Virus record (IMG/VR): IMGVR_UViG_3300035682_000076 | Span: 1 to 41,030 of that record | Direction: 5' to 3' (one strand) | From: a virus | DNA: 41,030 nucleotides | Shown: positions 16,902 to 27,873 of the stretch, one piece after another | Layout of the letters: each line of letters opens with the position of its first letter | How positions within the stretch are numbered: position 1 is the stretch's first letter | Made by a program: the position numbers and the translations under genes | Notes under the pieces: model-generated | Seen by the model: the letters and a program-made list of their open reading frames with translations, nothing else | Told to the model about the DNA's origin: nothing | The model's database searches: none

Positions 16902-17192
16902 ATGAGTGATAATAGTTTACCAAGTGTTAGTGTAAGTACAAATTTTGGTACAGTAAAAAAAATTGTTTGGTTTGAAGTTTCATCTTCCTATGGAAGCTTT
17001 AATATGAATTTTTTCATTACAAATGATAGGGATAGAGATATGAATATCACAATATTTAATAAAGGGACTAATGTGGTGGTTTTTCAAAAAACATACCCAT
17101 TGAATCCAAAACCAGCAACAATAATAGATAATACAACAATAGTACATACCCCATCGACTATGTCTAATGTGTATGGTATAAAAATGACATAA
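16902..17192 (+). CDS. Small uncharacterised virion-block protein, 96 aa
   Basis: The protein is probably a single beta-sandwich: alternating hydrophobic strands (TVKKIVWFEVSSSYGSFNMN, MNITIFNKGTNVVVFQKTYP) and no Cys, signal or membrane segment. A similar strand pattern occurs in the first 130 residues of the next gene (a [19 protein letters not shown] strand pair), so it may be a small fibre-decorating relative. The ATG follows an A-rich spacer, and the stop is part of TAATAAATG leading into the 1957-aa gene. Confidence 0.7.
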   Translation: MSDNSLPSVSVSTNFGTVKKIVWFEVSSSYGSFNMNFFITNDRDRDMNITIFNKGTNVVVFQKTYPLNPKPATIIDNTTIVHTPSTMSNVYGIKMT

Positions 17193-17195
17193 TAA

Positions 17196-20100
17196 ATGAG
17201 TAGTACTTTTAATTTTAATTGTCCAGTACCTTTAGCAGGTGACCCTACAATTCACGAATGTGGGATTATTAAATCTATTTCAGGAACAACAACGGGATTA
17301 ACAAGTAATGTTACAACATACAACTTACGATACAATTTATTAGAAAATTTAAAACCAGTTTACGTAACTATTAAACCAACAGTCAGTAAATTAATAAAAT
17401 TTGTTTTTAATAATTTTACTCTAAATGGTTCAAATATTGACGTATATATTAAACAAGGTGTTGGAATTGATATAAAAACAGTATTACAATTTAATATACC
17501 ATCTAACTCATCAAGTTCAATTAACAAATATGTCAATTTTCTTTTAGATTCAGAATCAAAAAATGATTTGTTTATTACAATAGATATAGTAATTAATGGA
17601 GGTAGCGGAACACGTAGTTTTAATTGTCAAGCATTATGTAATTCATTACCAACAACTTCACATGAATTTTGTGTCGGTTGGTTATCAGATAGTACTTTTT
17701 GTAATGATTGTCCTATAACTGTAACATATTTTGCGGAAGAAACTTTAGATAATATAACGGCAATAACAAATAAAAAATGGTACACCGATGACACATTAAC
17801 CACTGAAGTTACAAATGGTATTAAATTAATATCAAAAGTAAATTTTCAAGGAAGTACATCGAGAATAATTTACAATTATAATACAACGACACATAGACTT
17901 GAATATTATAATAGTTGTGCTGCGTCATCATTTAGTTGTTCTCAAAATTTTATTTCTCTCACACATTTAAAAGAAAATTATACAAATAGTTCACCACATT
18001 TTCCTTCTGCAAATATTAATAAATTTCCTAAATTAAAATGGTCCACTAAAGTTGTTCATTTAAGATTTTCAGAAAAAAATAGAACAGCATACATTACTGT
18101 AGAATATACAGGTAACACCAATTGTCAAGTTGCATTTACCGTTTCAGATGGGATTAACGATAATAAACCTGGTTATATATCATGGACACCATATCAATTT
18201 AATGAACCCGAAGAATTTAGATTAGTTGATGAAAATTTTTTAACTTCAATATGGAATGGACAAGGAAATGGATTTGGAGTTGGTAAAAGATATTCTATTA
18301 AAGTGGCAATGACAAATGGACTTGTGAGTGTTAGAGTATCAGTAGGACAAGATAAAAATTATAATGGTAATGATACTGTCATCACCAAAGTATCTTCAAA
18401 TTGTGACGGGGAAGAAATTTACTCTTATTTAGTTGGAGTAAATCCATATTCTGAATATGATTCAATAAATAATCCTGCGGTTAAAACACATTTATATTCA
18501 AAAACACAAATTAGTAGTTGGACGGCAAATACTAAAGTTTTTAATGACGGTATTTTAAGACAACCAGCATTACCTTATTTTTATGGTTATAATTCTTCAG
18601 TATATAAAGTTGGCACTACAAATTTTAGAAGAGATTTTGGAATAAAAACAGATTACAAGGCGAAGAAAAAATTACTTAAACCAACACAAATTATTGATTT
18701 AGTTGATGGACCAAGATTATTTACTGGGGGCACAATTGATAATTACACAACTTTGGCTTGTATTGAACCATATTTTCTCGGTTCAGGTAAAATCACTAAA
18801 GTTTTAACATCGAATGATTATTATCAACCAACAAGATATTCTTATTTTTTAGGTACAGGTACAACAACGAATCCGGAATATTTAGCTAATAATAATTTTT
18901 TCACTTCATATGATTTTGGAAAAAATAACCATATACCATTAACAGGTTATGAACATTCTAGTACAAAACTTTTTAAATCATACCTTAAATCGGCCAATAA
19001 TTCTTTTTTTTATAGTTTACTTGGTACTGATGGACTAGCAATCGGTGGTTTATGGTCAGGTATAGTTGTAGGTGTCACTTCATTTTTTGAGTTCGCTATT
19101 CAGTGGTCAGCTCTTGAGATTTTAGGTTTAGCTTTCAATCCATATCTGTTGGCTGCCGCGATTATTTTGGTATTATTATCACTTTTGATACCATCAACTA
19201 AAACCTTTATTGAAAATTGTAAACAATTTTTAAAAAGATTTACAACAACACCTTATATCACAACAGGTACTACAATATATAAAAATGTAGACTTAACCGG
19301 TTCACCAGCATATGATAATAATAAAATATTTTCAGATGGCGCATATTTTTATAATGTACCATCATCACAATCAACAGTTTCAACAAAAACATTATCCTAC
19401 AAATATATAAATAATGTAAAAACATATAGTAAAGATATTTTAGATATTAATAATACAACAAAACAATATGCACTTGTTGATGATATTCTTGATTTATTTC
19501 TTTTAACTTATGTTGCGGGTAGACCTGAAAAATACACAACAAACGCAACCAATGTTAGTAATGCGACATCAGTAACGATAACACAAACAAATGAAATAAT
19601 TGGGGCTTTAAATAATCCAATACCAATAACATATGAATTACCTGAAGGATTTGTTAGTTCATATGATAATCTTGAAGATATAAATGCGACAGCATTGAGT
19701 GTTTTATCAGAAATAACGGGAGCAACATATGAAAATCTTTATTCATACGAAGAAAAACCAACCAAAAAAGAAATTCAAACATATTTTACACATGAAATAA
19801 AAATTGAACAAACACCAAATATAATTGTATTAGAGTATAATGATTATGATGATTTGGGTGTTACAACAGGTAAAACTTTATATTATGACGAAAACGGAGA
19901 TTCAAGTGTATTAAATGGATATTATGCAATATCGGGAAGTACACCATATAGGACATTTTATAAAACAGTAAATGGTGTCGTTGTCGATGTATTAACAATG
20001 GATAATAGTGGTAGTACAGGAGTAACGTCAACATATACAGGAGGAACGTACAACATAATAAACGATTATTTAGACCATACAAGTGGTTGGTTTTTAATAT

Positions 20101-23069
20101 CAACATTTTACAATGAATTAGATTTAACATTATATAATAATAGATATGATTTAATCACTAATTGGAACACAAGTAATTTTTATAACAGTTATTATGTCAC
20201 AAGAGGAGTTATAAATAATTTAACAACAAAAGATAGTTTTTATCTTTATGATAATAATTTAACTGGTACAACTAAAACAGAAGCGATTGAAAATTTCTAT
20301 AGACAAATTTATCCATTTGATAGTGAAATTTTTGTATATGATAGAGAAGACACATTAACTATAAAACCTGTTGAAGTTTGTAACACTGGCGGACCTAACG
20401 GTATAAATTATAAAATTTTAGATAGTAATGGTAATTCAATACCATCATTTGTTGGAGTTGAATTCAATTCTAACATTTACACAGGTTCAAGTATTTTATA
20501 TTCTTCAACAACAGTTACAATTTTAAGTAGTGAATATGAAAAATATGTTGATTTACCCAATATTAATTCGGGCGACATAACTAACGTAACAATATCAATT
20601 ACATCACCAAATCCACATTTAAAAACCACATTTACAACAGGTATTTTTAGTGGATGTACCGTGGAAAATACGTGTTCTTCTAACCTTTATTCAGGAACAA
20701 CTTATCAAGTAATTTCTTATGGATATATTCAATATCAAAAATATGATGAGATTAGTAGAACTTCATCAACATTTTATACAGATATACAATATGAAGGTCA
20801 ATATCAGTTAACAGATATAATTGAATATGGTTCAATTTATGGTGCATTAGATGCTGATTTTGAAACTAATTTACACTATCCGGCTGCGGTTATTTCTGTT
20901 TTAAATTTGGGAGTATGTCATACACCGGTAACTCCAACTCCAACCCCAACCAACACTGTAACACCAACTATAACCCCAACTAACACACCTACACCAACAG
21001 TAAACTGTATATTCGGTATTGATATTGTTGTGTTAAGTCCAACACCTACACCTACCAATACACCAACCCCTACTAATACACCAACTAATACGGTTACCCC
21101 AACTGTAACTCCAACTAATACACCAACACCAACTGTAAACTGTTCATTTGGTATTAGCATTGTTGTGTTAGCACCAACTCCAACACCTACGACAACAAAT
21201 ACGGTAACACCAACTAATACCCCAACTAATACTCCGACCAATACGGTAACACCTACTAATACACCTACTAACACACCAACTAATACTCCGACTAATACTG
21301 TAACACCTACTAATACTCCGACCAACACACCTACACCAACCAATACACCAACACCAACTGTAAACTGTTCATTTGGTATTAGCATTGTTGTGTTAGCACC
21401 AACTCCAACACCTACGACAACTAATACAGTAACTCCAACCAACACACCTACTAACACACCTACTAACACACCTACTAACACACCAACAAATACGGTAACA
21501 CCTACTAATACACCTACTAACACACCAACCAACACACCAACTAATACTCCGACCAATACACCAACACCAACAAATACTCCGACCAATACTCCAACTAATA
21601 CTCCAACCAATACTTCGACTAATACACCAACTCCGACCAACACACCTACACCAACCAATACACCAACACCAACTGTAAACTGTTCATTTGGTATTAGCAT
21701 TGTTGTGTTAGGACCAACCCCAACCCCAACTGCGACTAATACTGCAACGCCAACCAACACACCAACTAATACACCAACTAATACCCCAACTAATACTCCG
21801 ACTAATACTGTAACACCTACTAATACTCCGACCAACACACCAACTAATACTCCGACTAATACTGTAACACCTACTAATACACCTACTAACACACCAACTA
21901 ATACTCCGACTAATACTGTAACACCAACTAATACTCCGACCAACACCCCAACTAACACAGCAACACCAACTAAAACACCAACGGGAACGCCTACACCAAC
22001 TCCATCATTACCAGCATTAACGGTATCGGTAAGTTCAAGTTCATTACAATCATGTTATAATGTTAGTGATGCTTCATTTACATTAAGTGCAAGTGGTGGA
22101 AATGGTGGAACTTACGAATATTCTAAAAACAATAGTGACTGGCAATTATCTGCAACATTTAGTAGTTTGGCGGGAACGTCACATACTGGTTATGTTAGAA
22201 ATAGTAATAGAGTCGGGACCGTAGCTCAGGTTGTAGTAAGTAGTTTGGCTAGAACAGCACCAAACGCAACTAGAACGGTAACAAATGTAAGTTGTAACGG
22301 CGGTGCGGATGGGTCTATTGCAGTTTCATCAGGTACGGGTGGTTCTGGTGCATCATACAGTGCTTCGACAGATAACTCAACTTATTTTGCATTACCTAAA
22401 ACATTCTATTCATTAAACGCAGCAAATAGTCCATATACAATTTACGTTAAAGATGGTGCAGGTTGCGTACAATCTTACGCACAAACAATCACACAACCTA
22501 CAGCACAAACATGTGAAATTTCACTTGCGGCTTACGATGATGGAACCAATATCGGTCAAATTACGGCATCATTAGGTGGTGGAACGGGAGTTAAAACAGT
22601 TAAATTATATTTAGACACTTCAGCACCGTATAGTGACTACTCAACCGATACTTTAGTTGCAACTCAGACAGGTGTTTCAAATGGCGGAACACATACATTC
22701 ACTGGTTTAAATTGTAACACTTCAAAATATTGGGTTCAAGTTACAGATGCAAATGGATGTGTTGTTAATTCAACAACATCTATAAATGTTTGTAGTTTTA
22801 TTTTAACAAATAGAGTTAGATTTAATACCACAGCAAATTCAGCAGATGGAGGGGACATGGTAAATCCTATTCATTTAAGAAATGACGATTATGTTAATTA
22901 TGTGGCGAATGGAAATAGATACAGTGCTGGTATGATTTTATATAGAGATGGGTCAGGTCTTGCATGGAATCAAGGTTCGGGATATATATTTGATCTTTTT
23001 GGTAGTAATTGTGCTCTTGCCATAAGTTCAGGTGGTTTAATATCGGGAGCACAAACCAACTGTTTATAG
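17196..23069 (+). CDS. Giant tail adhesin-like protein with Thr-Pro-Asn stalk and SprB-like C-terminal repeats
   Basis: At 1957 residues this is the largest protein in the window. Residues 1-1240 form Cys-poor beta-rich and mixed regions without a recognised family, interrupted by a hydrophobic region at about 612-669 ([20 protein letters not shown] and [17 protein letters not shown]) with two or three potential membrane helices. Residues about 1246-1605 are a Thr-Pro-Asn stalk with four islands of the type [14 protein letters not shown]. Residues about 1609-1869 resemble SprB repeats of Flavobacterium gliding adhesins: [39 protein letters not shown] and [18 protein letters not shown] final domain of about 88 residues ([19 protein letters not shown]) may bind ligand. 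Role: probably a long surface-binding appendage; ends in TAG. Confidence 0.85.
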   Translation: MSSTFNFNCPVPLAGDPTIHECGIIKSISGTTTGLTSNVTTYNLRYNLLENLKPVYVTIKPTVSKLIKFVFNNFTLNGSNIDVYIKQGVGIDIKTVLQFNIPSNSSSSINKYVNFLLDSESKNDLFITIDIVINGGSGTRSFNCQALCNSLPTTSHEFCVGWLSDSTFCNDCPITVTYFAEETLDNITAITNKKWYTDDTLTTEVTNGIKLISKVNFQGSTSRIIYNYNTTTHRLEYYNSCAASSFSCSQNFISLTHLKENYTNSSPHFPSANINKFPKLKWSTKVVHLRFSEKNRTAYITVEYTGNTNCQVAFTVSDGINDNKPGYISWTPYQFNEPEEFRLVDENFLTSIWNGQGNGFGVGKRYSIKVAMTNGLVSVRVSVGQDKNYNGNDTVITKVSSNCDGEEIYSYLVGVNPYSEYDSINNPAVKTHLYSKTQISSWTANTKVFNDGILRQPALPYFYGYNSSVYKVGTTNFRRDFGIKTDYKAKKKLLKPTQIIDLVDGPRLFTGGTIDNYTTLACIEPYFLGSGKITKVLTSNDYYQPTRYSYFLGTGTTTNPEYLANNNFFTSYDFGKNNHIPLTGYEHSSTKLFKSYLKSANNSFFYSLLGTDGLAIGGLWSGIVVGVTSFFEFAIQWSALEILGLAFNPYLLAAAIILVLLSLLIPSTKTFIENCKQFLKRFTTTPYITTGTTIYKNVDLTGSPAYDNNKIFSDGAYFYNVPSSQSTVSTKTLSYKYINNVKTYSKDILDINNTTKQYALVDDILDLFLLTYVAGRPEKYTTNATNVSNATSVTITQTNEIIGALNNPIPITYELPEGFVSSYDNLEDINATALSVLSEITGATYENLYSYEEKPTKKEIQTYFTHEIKIEQTPNIIVLEYNDYDDLGVTTGKTLYYDENGDSSVLNGYYAISGSTPYRTFYKTVNGVVVDVLTMDNSGSTGVTSTYTGGTYNIINDYLDHTSGWFLISTFYNELDLTLYNNRYDLITNWNTSNFYNSYYVTRGVINNLTTKDSFYLYDNNLTGTTKTEAIENFYRQIYPFDSEIFVYDREDTLTIKPVEVCNTGGPNGINYKILDSNGNSIPSFVGVEFNSNIYTGSSILYSSTTVTILSSEYEKYVDLPNINSGDITNVTISITSPNPHLKTTFTTGIFSGCTVENTCSSNLYSGTTYQVISYGYIQYQKYDEISRTSSTFYTDIQYEGQYQLTDIIEYGSIYGALDADFETNLHYPAAVISVLNLGVCHTPVTPTPTPTNTVTPTITPTNTPTPTVNCIFGIDIVVLSPTPTPTNTPTPTNTPTNTVTPTVTPTNTPTPTVNCSFGISIVVLAPTPTPTTTNTVTPTNTPTNTPTNTVTPTNTPTNTPTNTPTNTVTPTNTPTNTPTPTNTPTPTVNCSFGISIVVLAPTPTPTTTNTVTPTNTPTNTPTNTPTNTPTNTVTPTNTPTNTPTNTPTNTPTNTPTPTNTPTNTPTNTPTNTSTNTPTPTNTPTPTNTPTPTVNCSFGISIVVLGPTPTPTATNTATPTNTPTNTPTNTPTNTPTNTVTPTNTPTNTPTNTPTNTVTPTNTPTNTPTNTPTNTVTPTNTPTNTPTNTATPTKTPTGTPTPTPSLPALTVSVSSSSLQSCYNVSDASFTLSASGGNGGTYEYSKNNSDWQLSATFSSLAGTSHTGYVRNSNRVGTVAQVVVSSLARTAPNATRTVTNVSCNGGADGSIAVSSGTGGSGASYSASTDNSTYFALPKTFYSLNAANSPYTIYVKDGAGCVQSYAQTITQPTAQTCEISLAAYDDGTNIGQITASLGGGTGVKTVKLYLDTSAPYSDYSTDTLVATQTGVSNGGTHTFTGLNCNTSKYWVQVTDANGCVVNSTTSINVCSFILTNRVRFNTTANSADGGDMVNPIHLRNDDYVNYVANGNRYSAGMILYRDGSGLAWNQGSGYIFDLFGSNCALAISSGGLISGAQTNCL
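20931..22010 (+). repeat. Thr-Pro-Asn stalk repeat array with four hydrophobic islands
   Basis: Just over 1 kb of imperfect 12-base units (ACTAATACACCA and synonyms) encodes TNTPTNTP, with occasional TVTP or TPTP variants. Islands encoding VNC[SI]FGI[SD]IVVL begin near 20999, 21134, 21360 and 21674. The last three are nearly identical at the DNA level, so large unit duplications have occurred. Confidence 0.9.
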
Positions 23070-23090
23070 AATACAAAATAAAAAATATAG

Positions 23091-23100
23091 ATATTTATAA
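23091..23100 (+). promoter_or_regulatory. Putative late promoter upstream of the 231-aa gene
   Basis: ATATTTATAA, an exact match to the late motif, lies 23 bases before ATG 23124. The leader after it is A-rich (TAAAAGAAATAAAAATTTAAAAA) and has no Shine-Dalgarno sequence. Confidence 0.6.
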
Positions 23101-23123
23101 TAAAAGAAATAAAAATTTAAAAA

Positions 23124-23819
23124 ATGCCAGGATATTTCCCGACTTCCCAAGTTAGTGTACAATTAACAGGGACATCATCAGTACCAAATAATTTTACAGT
23201 TGAAATCTATAAATGGGATGTTGCAACTGATGCTGCGGTTTATGATAGAACAATTGTTACAGGTTTAACGAGAACCACAACTTCATCAGTAAATAGTGGA
23301 TCATTAGTGGTATCACCTTATTATGGAATTACAGGTATAACAGGTTTAGATAATTATGTTAAATTAACAAGTACTACCTCATGTAGTACAACTGCAACAC
23401 AAGATATTACAACCGCAGCATTAACGGTTTATCAACCAAGTAGTGGTACATTAACTGAAAATTATGCTAGTTCAATTAATTATGATAGCTTTGCCCAAAA
23501 TGGAAGTTATTTAGCTTCAGGTAATCACCAAATGGCAACTATTGACACATTGTCTTATATAACCGCATCTGATTTTGAATTAGTCTATATTAGTGGAACA
23601 TATACATCAGGAGGCGCTACGGTTACAGGAACATATGCTAATGGACCATTCAGTAGTTTTTCAGTAACTAAAACAGGTAAATCATTTTCATTATTTGGTG
23701 CAGCTAACACATCTTTATTGGCCGATAATAATAAAATTCATGGTATCGTTAGGTTAACATATACACCATCTGGAGAACATGTTGATTTCAATTACTATTA
23801 TAATCCAGTAACTATATAA
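23124..23819 (+). CDS. Uncharacterised structural protein, 231 aa
   Basis: I do not recognise the family. The protein is rich in Thr, Ser and Gly and appears wholly beta: an N-terminal immunoglobulin-like stretch (residues 1-110, with VQLTGTSSVPNNFTVEIYKW and a CSTTATQDITT end) and a second domain with GTYTSGGATVTGTYANGPFS and a terminal VDFNYYYNP. It has its own late-promoter-like motif and stands alone between two such motifs. That fits a protein needed in high copy, such as a fibre, decoration or tail subunit, but I see nothing diagnostic for sheath, tube or capsid. Confidence 0.72.
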   Translation: MPGYFPTSQVSVQLTGTSSVPNNFTVEIYKWDVATDAAVYDRTIVTGLTRTTTSSVNSGSLVVSPYYGITGITGLDNYVKLTSTTSCSTTATQDITTAALTVYQPSSGTLTENYASSINYDSFAQNGSYLASGNHQMATIDTLSYITASDFELVYISGTYTSGGATVTGTYANGPFSSFSVTKTGKSFSLFGAANTSLLADNNKIHGIVRLTYTPSGEHVDFNYYYNPVTI

Positions 23820-23876
23820 TTAAAACCCCTTTATTTACATTAAATTAATCTTTACATTACCTAAAACCTAATAAAG

Positions 23877-23886
23877 ATATTTATAG
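23877..23886 (+). promoter_or_regulatory. Putative late promoter upstream of the 186-aa gene
   Basis: ATATTTATAG, one base off the consensus at its 3' end, lies about 15 bases before ATG 23902, in the 82-base gap 23820-23901. I see no terminator in that gap. Confidence 0.55.
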
Positions 23887-23901
23887 GTGTAAATAATTTA
23901 T

Positions 23902-24462
23902 ATGTCAGATTTATTTGGAAGTATGTCTTTTTATGTTCCGTCTTACCCAAAAGATGGAGAAGTCCAATCTGGTATTACACAAAACTATTTAAACGATTAT
24001 GAATATAATCCAGCAACGGGATATACGTCATTTTCATATATTGGTATTGGAACAAGTAGATTGTCCGAATTAAAAAAATACGGAACAACCGGATATACAC
24101 AAAATTTACTCTATAGTTCAAAAACTGAAAATAACGTATCTATTGATTTCACTGGATATACTTTTACATATTCAGGAAAAACAGGAACTACCACAACATT
24201 ACAATATTACGATAGGTCAGATGGATACACTGAAATTGCAGGAAATACAACTGGATTTACCAAGGAAGAAGTTTTTGAACAGGTATTAACAAGAAATGAA
24301 CATTTCTTGGGGTTTGTGGAACAACCAACCGTTTATTCGGACATTTTTGTGGAACGAGGTAAATTGGGCGTTATGGAAAGGAACTTCAGATTAAGTGAAA
24401 TTGACAGTATGGGTGAATTGAGTATATATGGAAATGGGTATTTTAAAGTTAGAAAACAATAA
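23902..24462 (+). CDS. Uncharacterised virion-block protein, 186 aa
   Basis: I do not recognise the family. The first 100 residues are Tyr- and Gly-rich beta sequence (ATGYTSFSYIGIGTSRLSEL, YTFTYSGKTGTTTTLQYYD). The C-terminal 75 residues look more conserved and compact: TKEEVFEQVLTRNEHFLGFV, then SDIFVERGKLGVMERNFRLS and GELSIYGNGYFKVRKQ. The latter, a helix followed by a short beta hairpin, suggests an assembly or adaptor role in the tail. It has its own promoter-like motif and is followed after 25 bases by the next unit. Confidence 0.72.
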   Translation: MSDLFGSMSFYVPSYPKDGEVQSGITQNYLNDYEYNPATGYTSFSYIGIGTSRLSELKKYGTTGYTQNLLYSSKTENNVSIDFTGYTFTYSGKTGTTTTLQYYDRSDGYTEIAGNTTGFTKEEVFEQVLTRNEHFLGFVEQPTVYSDIFVERGKLGVMERNFRLSEIDSMGELSIYGNGYFKVRKQ

Positions 24463-24467
24463 GATTT

Positions 24468-24477
24468 ATATTTATTA
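24468..24477 (+). promoter_or_regulatory. Putative late promoter upstream of the 302-aa gene
   Basis: ATATTTATTA, an exact match, lies 10 bases before ATG 24488 and is followed by ATAAAAGAAA, an A-rich leader. Confidence 0.6.
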
Positions 24478-24487
24478 ATAAAAGAAA

Positions 24488-25396
24488 ATGGCAGTAGGAT
24501 CATATGGTATTGTAAGACCCGCAGATGTATCACCAGCAGACGTAGATATATTTTATCATTACGTTTCAGATAGAACTGCGAACGTTACACCAACATTAAC
24601 AAAATTAGATTCCACAGCAATATTAACACCAGTGTTTCATAATGAAACGACAGGTGGTGTTGCAAATAAAGAAATTTTAGGTGGTTTATATAATCTGAAA
24701 TTACAAGCCGGTCAATTCTCTGAATTAGGAATTTACACATTACATTTACGTCCTAAACAAGTTAGAACTACAATTATGGATTGTGGAGTTTTGGCTTCAC
24801 TTCCATCGGTTAGAGGGTTGGTTATTGACATTGGTAATGTACCGGTTGATGACCAAGGTAAGTTTACACCACAGGGATTAGTTGGATATAGAATTGAATA
24901 TATTAATAAGACCAATTACCAAAAAGTTCCAAACTTTTATAGATTGGTAACTTCATCTTTTTATTGTGTACCAACTACCGCAAATTTATCAAACTCAACA
25001 GATAAGGCGATAAGGTATCAATATACCGATTCATCATCTAACTTTATATTTTTAACAGTAACACCAAGTTCATCACCATCAAGTAGACCAAATGTGGTTC
25101 CATTTATTGGTGAACCAGGTCAAAGTATTATTTTAACAAATACATTCTTCAACCCAACAACGGTTGAAATTGAAATGGTTGAACATGATGCATCAACATT
25201 GGCACACGCTCTTTACGGTGACCAAACTAAGGCAATTGCTCCAGGTATTTACACTATCTACGATAAGGATAAGAATATCTATAAACAATACAATCTTTAT
25301 GAAATTAAAGACCAATTTAATGAGACATTATATGAAGTTCGTGAAGAAAGAACAAGCGTTGATGAAACCTTAAATTTAGATAACATAACAGGATAA
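24488..25396 (+). CDS. Uncharacterised baseplate/tail structural protein, 302 aa
   Basis: I do not recognise the family by name. The sequence reads as a well-folded virion protein: MAVGSYGIVRPADVSPADVD at the start, a central IYTLHLRPKQVRTTIMDCGV and a Pro/Ser linker near residues 197-206 (TPSSSPSSRP). The second half contains GEPGQSIILTNTFFNPTTVE and a C-terminal region with IYDKDKNIYKQYNLYEIKDQ. No enzyme motif or membrane segment is visible. It shares a TAATG overlap with the 818-aa protein, so the two are probably made in fixed ratio and may assemble together. Confidence 0.75.
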   Translation: MAVGSYGIVRPADVSPADVDIFYHYVSDRTANVTPTLTKLDSTAILTPVFHNETTGGVANKEILGGLYNLKLQAGQFSELGIYTLHLRPKQVRTTIMDCGVLASLPSVRGLVIDIGNVPVDDQGKFTPQGLVGYRIEYINKTNYQKVPNFYRLVTSSFYCVPTTANLSNSTDKAIRYQYTDSSSNFIFLTVTPSSSPSSRPNVVPFIGEPGQSIILTNTFFNPTTVEIEMVEHDASTLAHALYGDQTKAIAPGIYTIYDKDKNIYKQYNLYEIKDQFNETLYEVREERTSVDETLNLDNITG

Positions 25397-27852
25397 TGGC
25401 TAAAGTAAGATATAAAGTTCCAAGTGAAGCTGCTAGTGGTGTAGAAACATTTAGTGATAAATTAGTCGGCACACAGATTACTGATGGTACTAGTCAACTG
25501 ACTAATACGAACTTTGATATTAATAGAGTCATTCCTGAAAAAGACAGTAAGGATTTTAAATCACAACCTTTTTCTGATTTCTTAACATTAAAAGATTTAA
25601 AGGAAGAATTAAGCGCTGCAACCACACAAAACGGTAGAGCAAAGAAAAAAGAAAAAATTAAATTTAAAGGTGGAATTAATGATGCTGGTAAATCTTTATA
25701 TGGTTCATTAAAACAAAGATTAGAAGCGTCAATATCAAATATTATTACAAATTTTCCTGCGGCAATACTAGTTGATAAAGATAGTCCCATTAAAAGTGTT
25801 GACGTCACATTATCAGGAATAACATATAGTGAAAGCGCAAAGACAACTGATTTTTATATTCAAAAATCAATTTTATTTAATCCGTTTGATATTACACTTA
25901 TTAAACCATTAAGTAATACTTTACCAACAACTGATAACACAATAAGAAATTTTTATTCTTCATATACAAAATATGTTTTAGTTTATAATAATCTAACATA
26001 TGATATTGTTTCATATACCGAACCTAACGCATTAAATTTAATTAAATTAAAAGTTAAAGGAAAACCATTCACAGGTTCAACAATAAACGATAGTGTTTTA
26101 ATAAGACCAAATGATGGAATTACCGAAGAATTTTTTAGTGGGTTAGATGAATTAGAAACTCTTTTATTAAATAGAGAAACCAATCCAAAATATCAAGCAA
26201 GTTTTAAAGTACCGAAAGATAGTTTAGACGAAACTAAAACTGAAATCGTTAATGTATATGTTAATTGGCCAACAACTAAAGATAATTGGAATTTACAAAT
26301 AGTTGGCATTGATTATGCTGATTACATTAGTCAATTAAGTAGTTTAGGTGATGAGATTGATGATTACAAATCTAATTTAATTGTAAGATTTTTAACTGCA
26401 CCACAATTATTTGAGTTTGACACGGATGACCAAAAGGCACAATCAATATTTCAATTATATGGTCAGTCATTTGATAGAGTAAAAAAATATATAGATAATA
26501 TTGCTTACGTACGTAATGTAAGTTATGATGGAATAAATAATATTCCCGATGTGTTATTGAAAAATCTTTCACAAACATTAGGACTAACAACCACAAATCT
26601 ATTTGATGAAAAAACATTAGAGGATACATTATACACTAGACAAAATAGTGTATTTGATGGTTTATTAGTTGGTAAGACATTAATAGAGGCAGAGTATGAA
26701 TTTTATAGAAGATTATTAGTTAATCTTACTCATCTTTATAAATCTAAAGGAACTAGAGTATCTATAGAATTTTTCTTAAAATTTTTAGGTGCACCTGAAC
26801 CAATGATTAAAATTGACGAACATGTATATAATGTAACAAAATTACCAAACAACCCTGATTTAGAAACCGATTTATATGATGTAATTCAAGGAACAAAAGT
26901 TGATACTTTAGTAACAGGAACAACCGCAGTTACAGGAAGTATTTTTACATATTATAGTGGAGGAACAACAGGATTAACAAGTGGATATACGTTTGCAACT
27001 GGTTCAGTTACAAGTTCATCAACATTAAGTAGAGATGAATATCCAATTGACGAAAATGGATTACCAAGAAAAACAACAAATTTATCTTCGGACATATTTT
27101 TTCAAAAAGGTTCAGGATGGAATGATTTAACTTTAGATCATAGGTCTAGTACAATTATTGATACGGATTTATCTAGTGGATCATTTGTTAATGGAGTTTT
27201 TCAATTAACAGGTAGAACTAAAACCATTAAAACAAAATCAAAAGATTATACTTACGGAGAAGAATATTTTGATAATTTTAGAACACTACCAGGATTAGAC
27301 TATGGGTTTAACATTGAAGGTTCAATTGACAATAAAAAGGCATCCGTTGTTACTGACGATGACTCATCTAAATTAATTCTTAATAGAAAAAATATTAACA
27401 TATATCTATCACCGTCACAAACTATTGATTATGACGTCTATAGAAGATCAAGAAACAATAGTAAAACATTTGGTAATTTAACGCCACAAACTGGAAATAC
27501 TTTTGATAATTTTATTAATACAGCATTAAGTCAAGTTATTACAAATTCAAACAGTATTAAATTTAGTAAATCATACAGTGGATTAACAAATGTTTTTTAT
27601 GATTACACCACTAACACTGGATTCACCCCATATAACTTCACATCGGTTAATGAGTTTATAAACAAAATGAGTCCATCATGGTTAAAAGTTGTAGAACAAT
27701 TTGTTCCATCAACAACCCTATGGACAGGTGGAAACTTAATTGGAAATAACATTTTTAATAGATCAAAATACAATTATAGAAAACCAAGATATGGAGTTTA
27801 TAGTACAACACCTCATAGTGGAGATACAATTAATTGTGAAGAAATAGAATAA
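25396..27852 (+). CDS. Large tail/baseplate protein with tail-protein-I-like region, 818 aa
   Basis: Residues about 340-480 carry the best clue: SIFQLYGQSFDRVKKYIDNI, then ALL-type helices with NIPDVLLKNLSQTLGL, and YKSKGTRVSIEFFLKFLGAP. The last piece resembles the KGT-x-x-x-[IL]-x-x-[FL]-[FL] core of P2 gpI-like baseplate proteins. The first 330 residues are charged and mixed; the region after 500 is Gly/Ser/Thr-rich (TGTTAVTGSIFTYYSGGTTG), and the C-terminus ends with RKPRYGVYSTTPHSGDTINC. A baseplate connector role is inferred. The TAATG overlap links it to the preceding gene. gpI likeness is a remembered pattern, not a search result. Confidence 0.76.
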   Translation: MAKVRYKVPSEAASGVETFSDKLVGTQITDGTSQLTNTNFDINRVIPEKDSKDFKSQPFSDFLTLKDLKEELSAATTQNGRAKKKEKIKFKGGINDAGKSLYGSLKQRLEASISNIITNFPAAILVDKDSPIKSVDVTLSGITYSESAKTTDFYIQKSILFNPFDITLIKPLSNTLPTTDNTIRNFYSSYTKYVLVYNNLTYDIVSYTEPNALNLIKLKVKGKPFTGSTINDSVLIRPNDGITEEFFSGLDELETLLLNRETNPKYQASFKVPKDSLDETKTEIVNVYVNWPTTKDNWNLQIVGIDYADYISQLSSLGDEIDDYKSNLIVRFLTAPQLFEFDTDDQKAQSIFQLYGQSFDRVKKYIDNIAYVRNVSYDGINNIPDVLLKNLSQTLGLTTTNLFDEKTLEDTLYTRQNSVFDGLLVGKTLIEAEYEFYRRLLVNLTHLYKSKGTRVSIEFFLKFLGAPEPMIKIDEHVYNVTKLPNNPDLETDLYDVIQGTKVDTLVTGTTAVTGSIFTYYSGGTTGLTSGYTFATGSVTSSSTLSRDEYPIDENGLPRKTTNLSSDIFFQKGSGWNDLTLDHRSSTIIDTDLSSGSFVNGVFQLTGRTKTIKTKSKDYTYGEEYFDNFRTLPGLDYGFNIEGSIDNKKASVVTDDDSSKLILNRKNINIYLSPSQTIDYDVYRRSRNNSKTFGNLTPQTGNTFDNFINTALSQVITNSNSIKFSKSYSGLTNVFYDYTTNTGFTPYNFTSVNEFINKMSPSWLKVVEQFVPSTTLWTGGNLIGNNIFNRSKYNYRKPRYGVYSTTPHSGDTINCEEIE

Positions 27853-27860
27853 TAACATAA

Positions 27861-27870
27861 ATATTTATAA
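27861..27870 (+). promoter_or_regulatory. Putative late promoter upstream of the 503-aa gene
   Basis: ATATTTATAA, an exact match, ends 3 bases before ATG 27874. As at 1646, this would give a nearly leaderless mRNA if used as a -10 element, unless the start codon is further in. Confidence 0.55.
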
Positions 27871-27873
27871 CAT

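Noticed and set aside
20918-21958. 346-aa antisense ORF of Val-Gly-Val-Leu repeats
   Set aside because: Elastin-like composition arises only because the complement of the TNTP codons reads GVLV; it is within a clear coding gene on the + strand.
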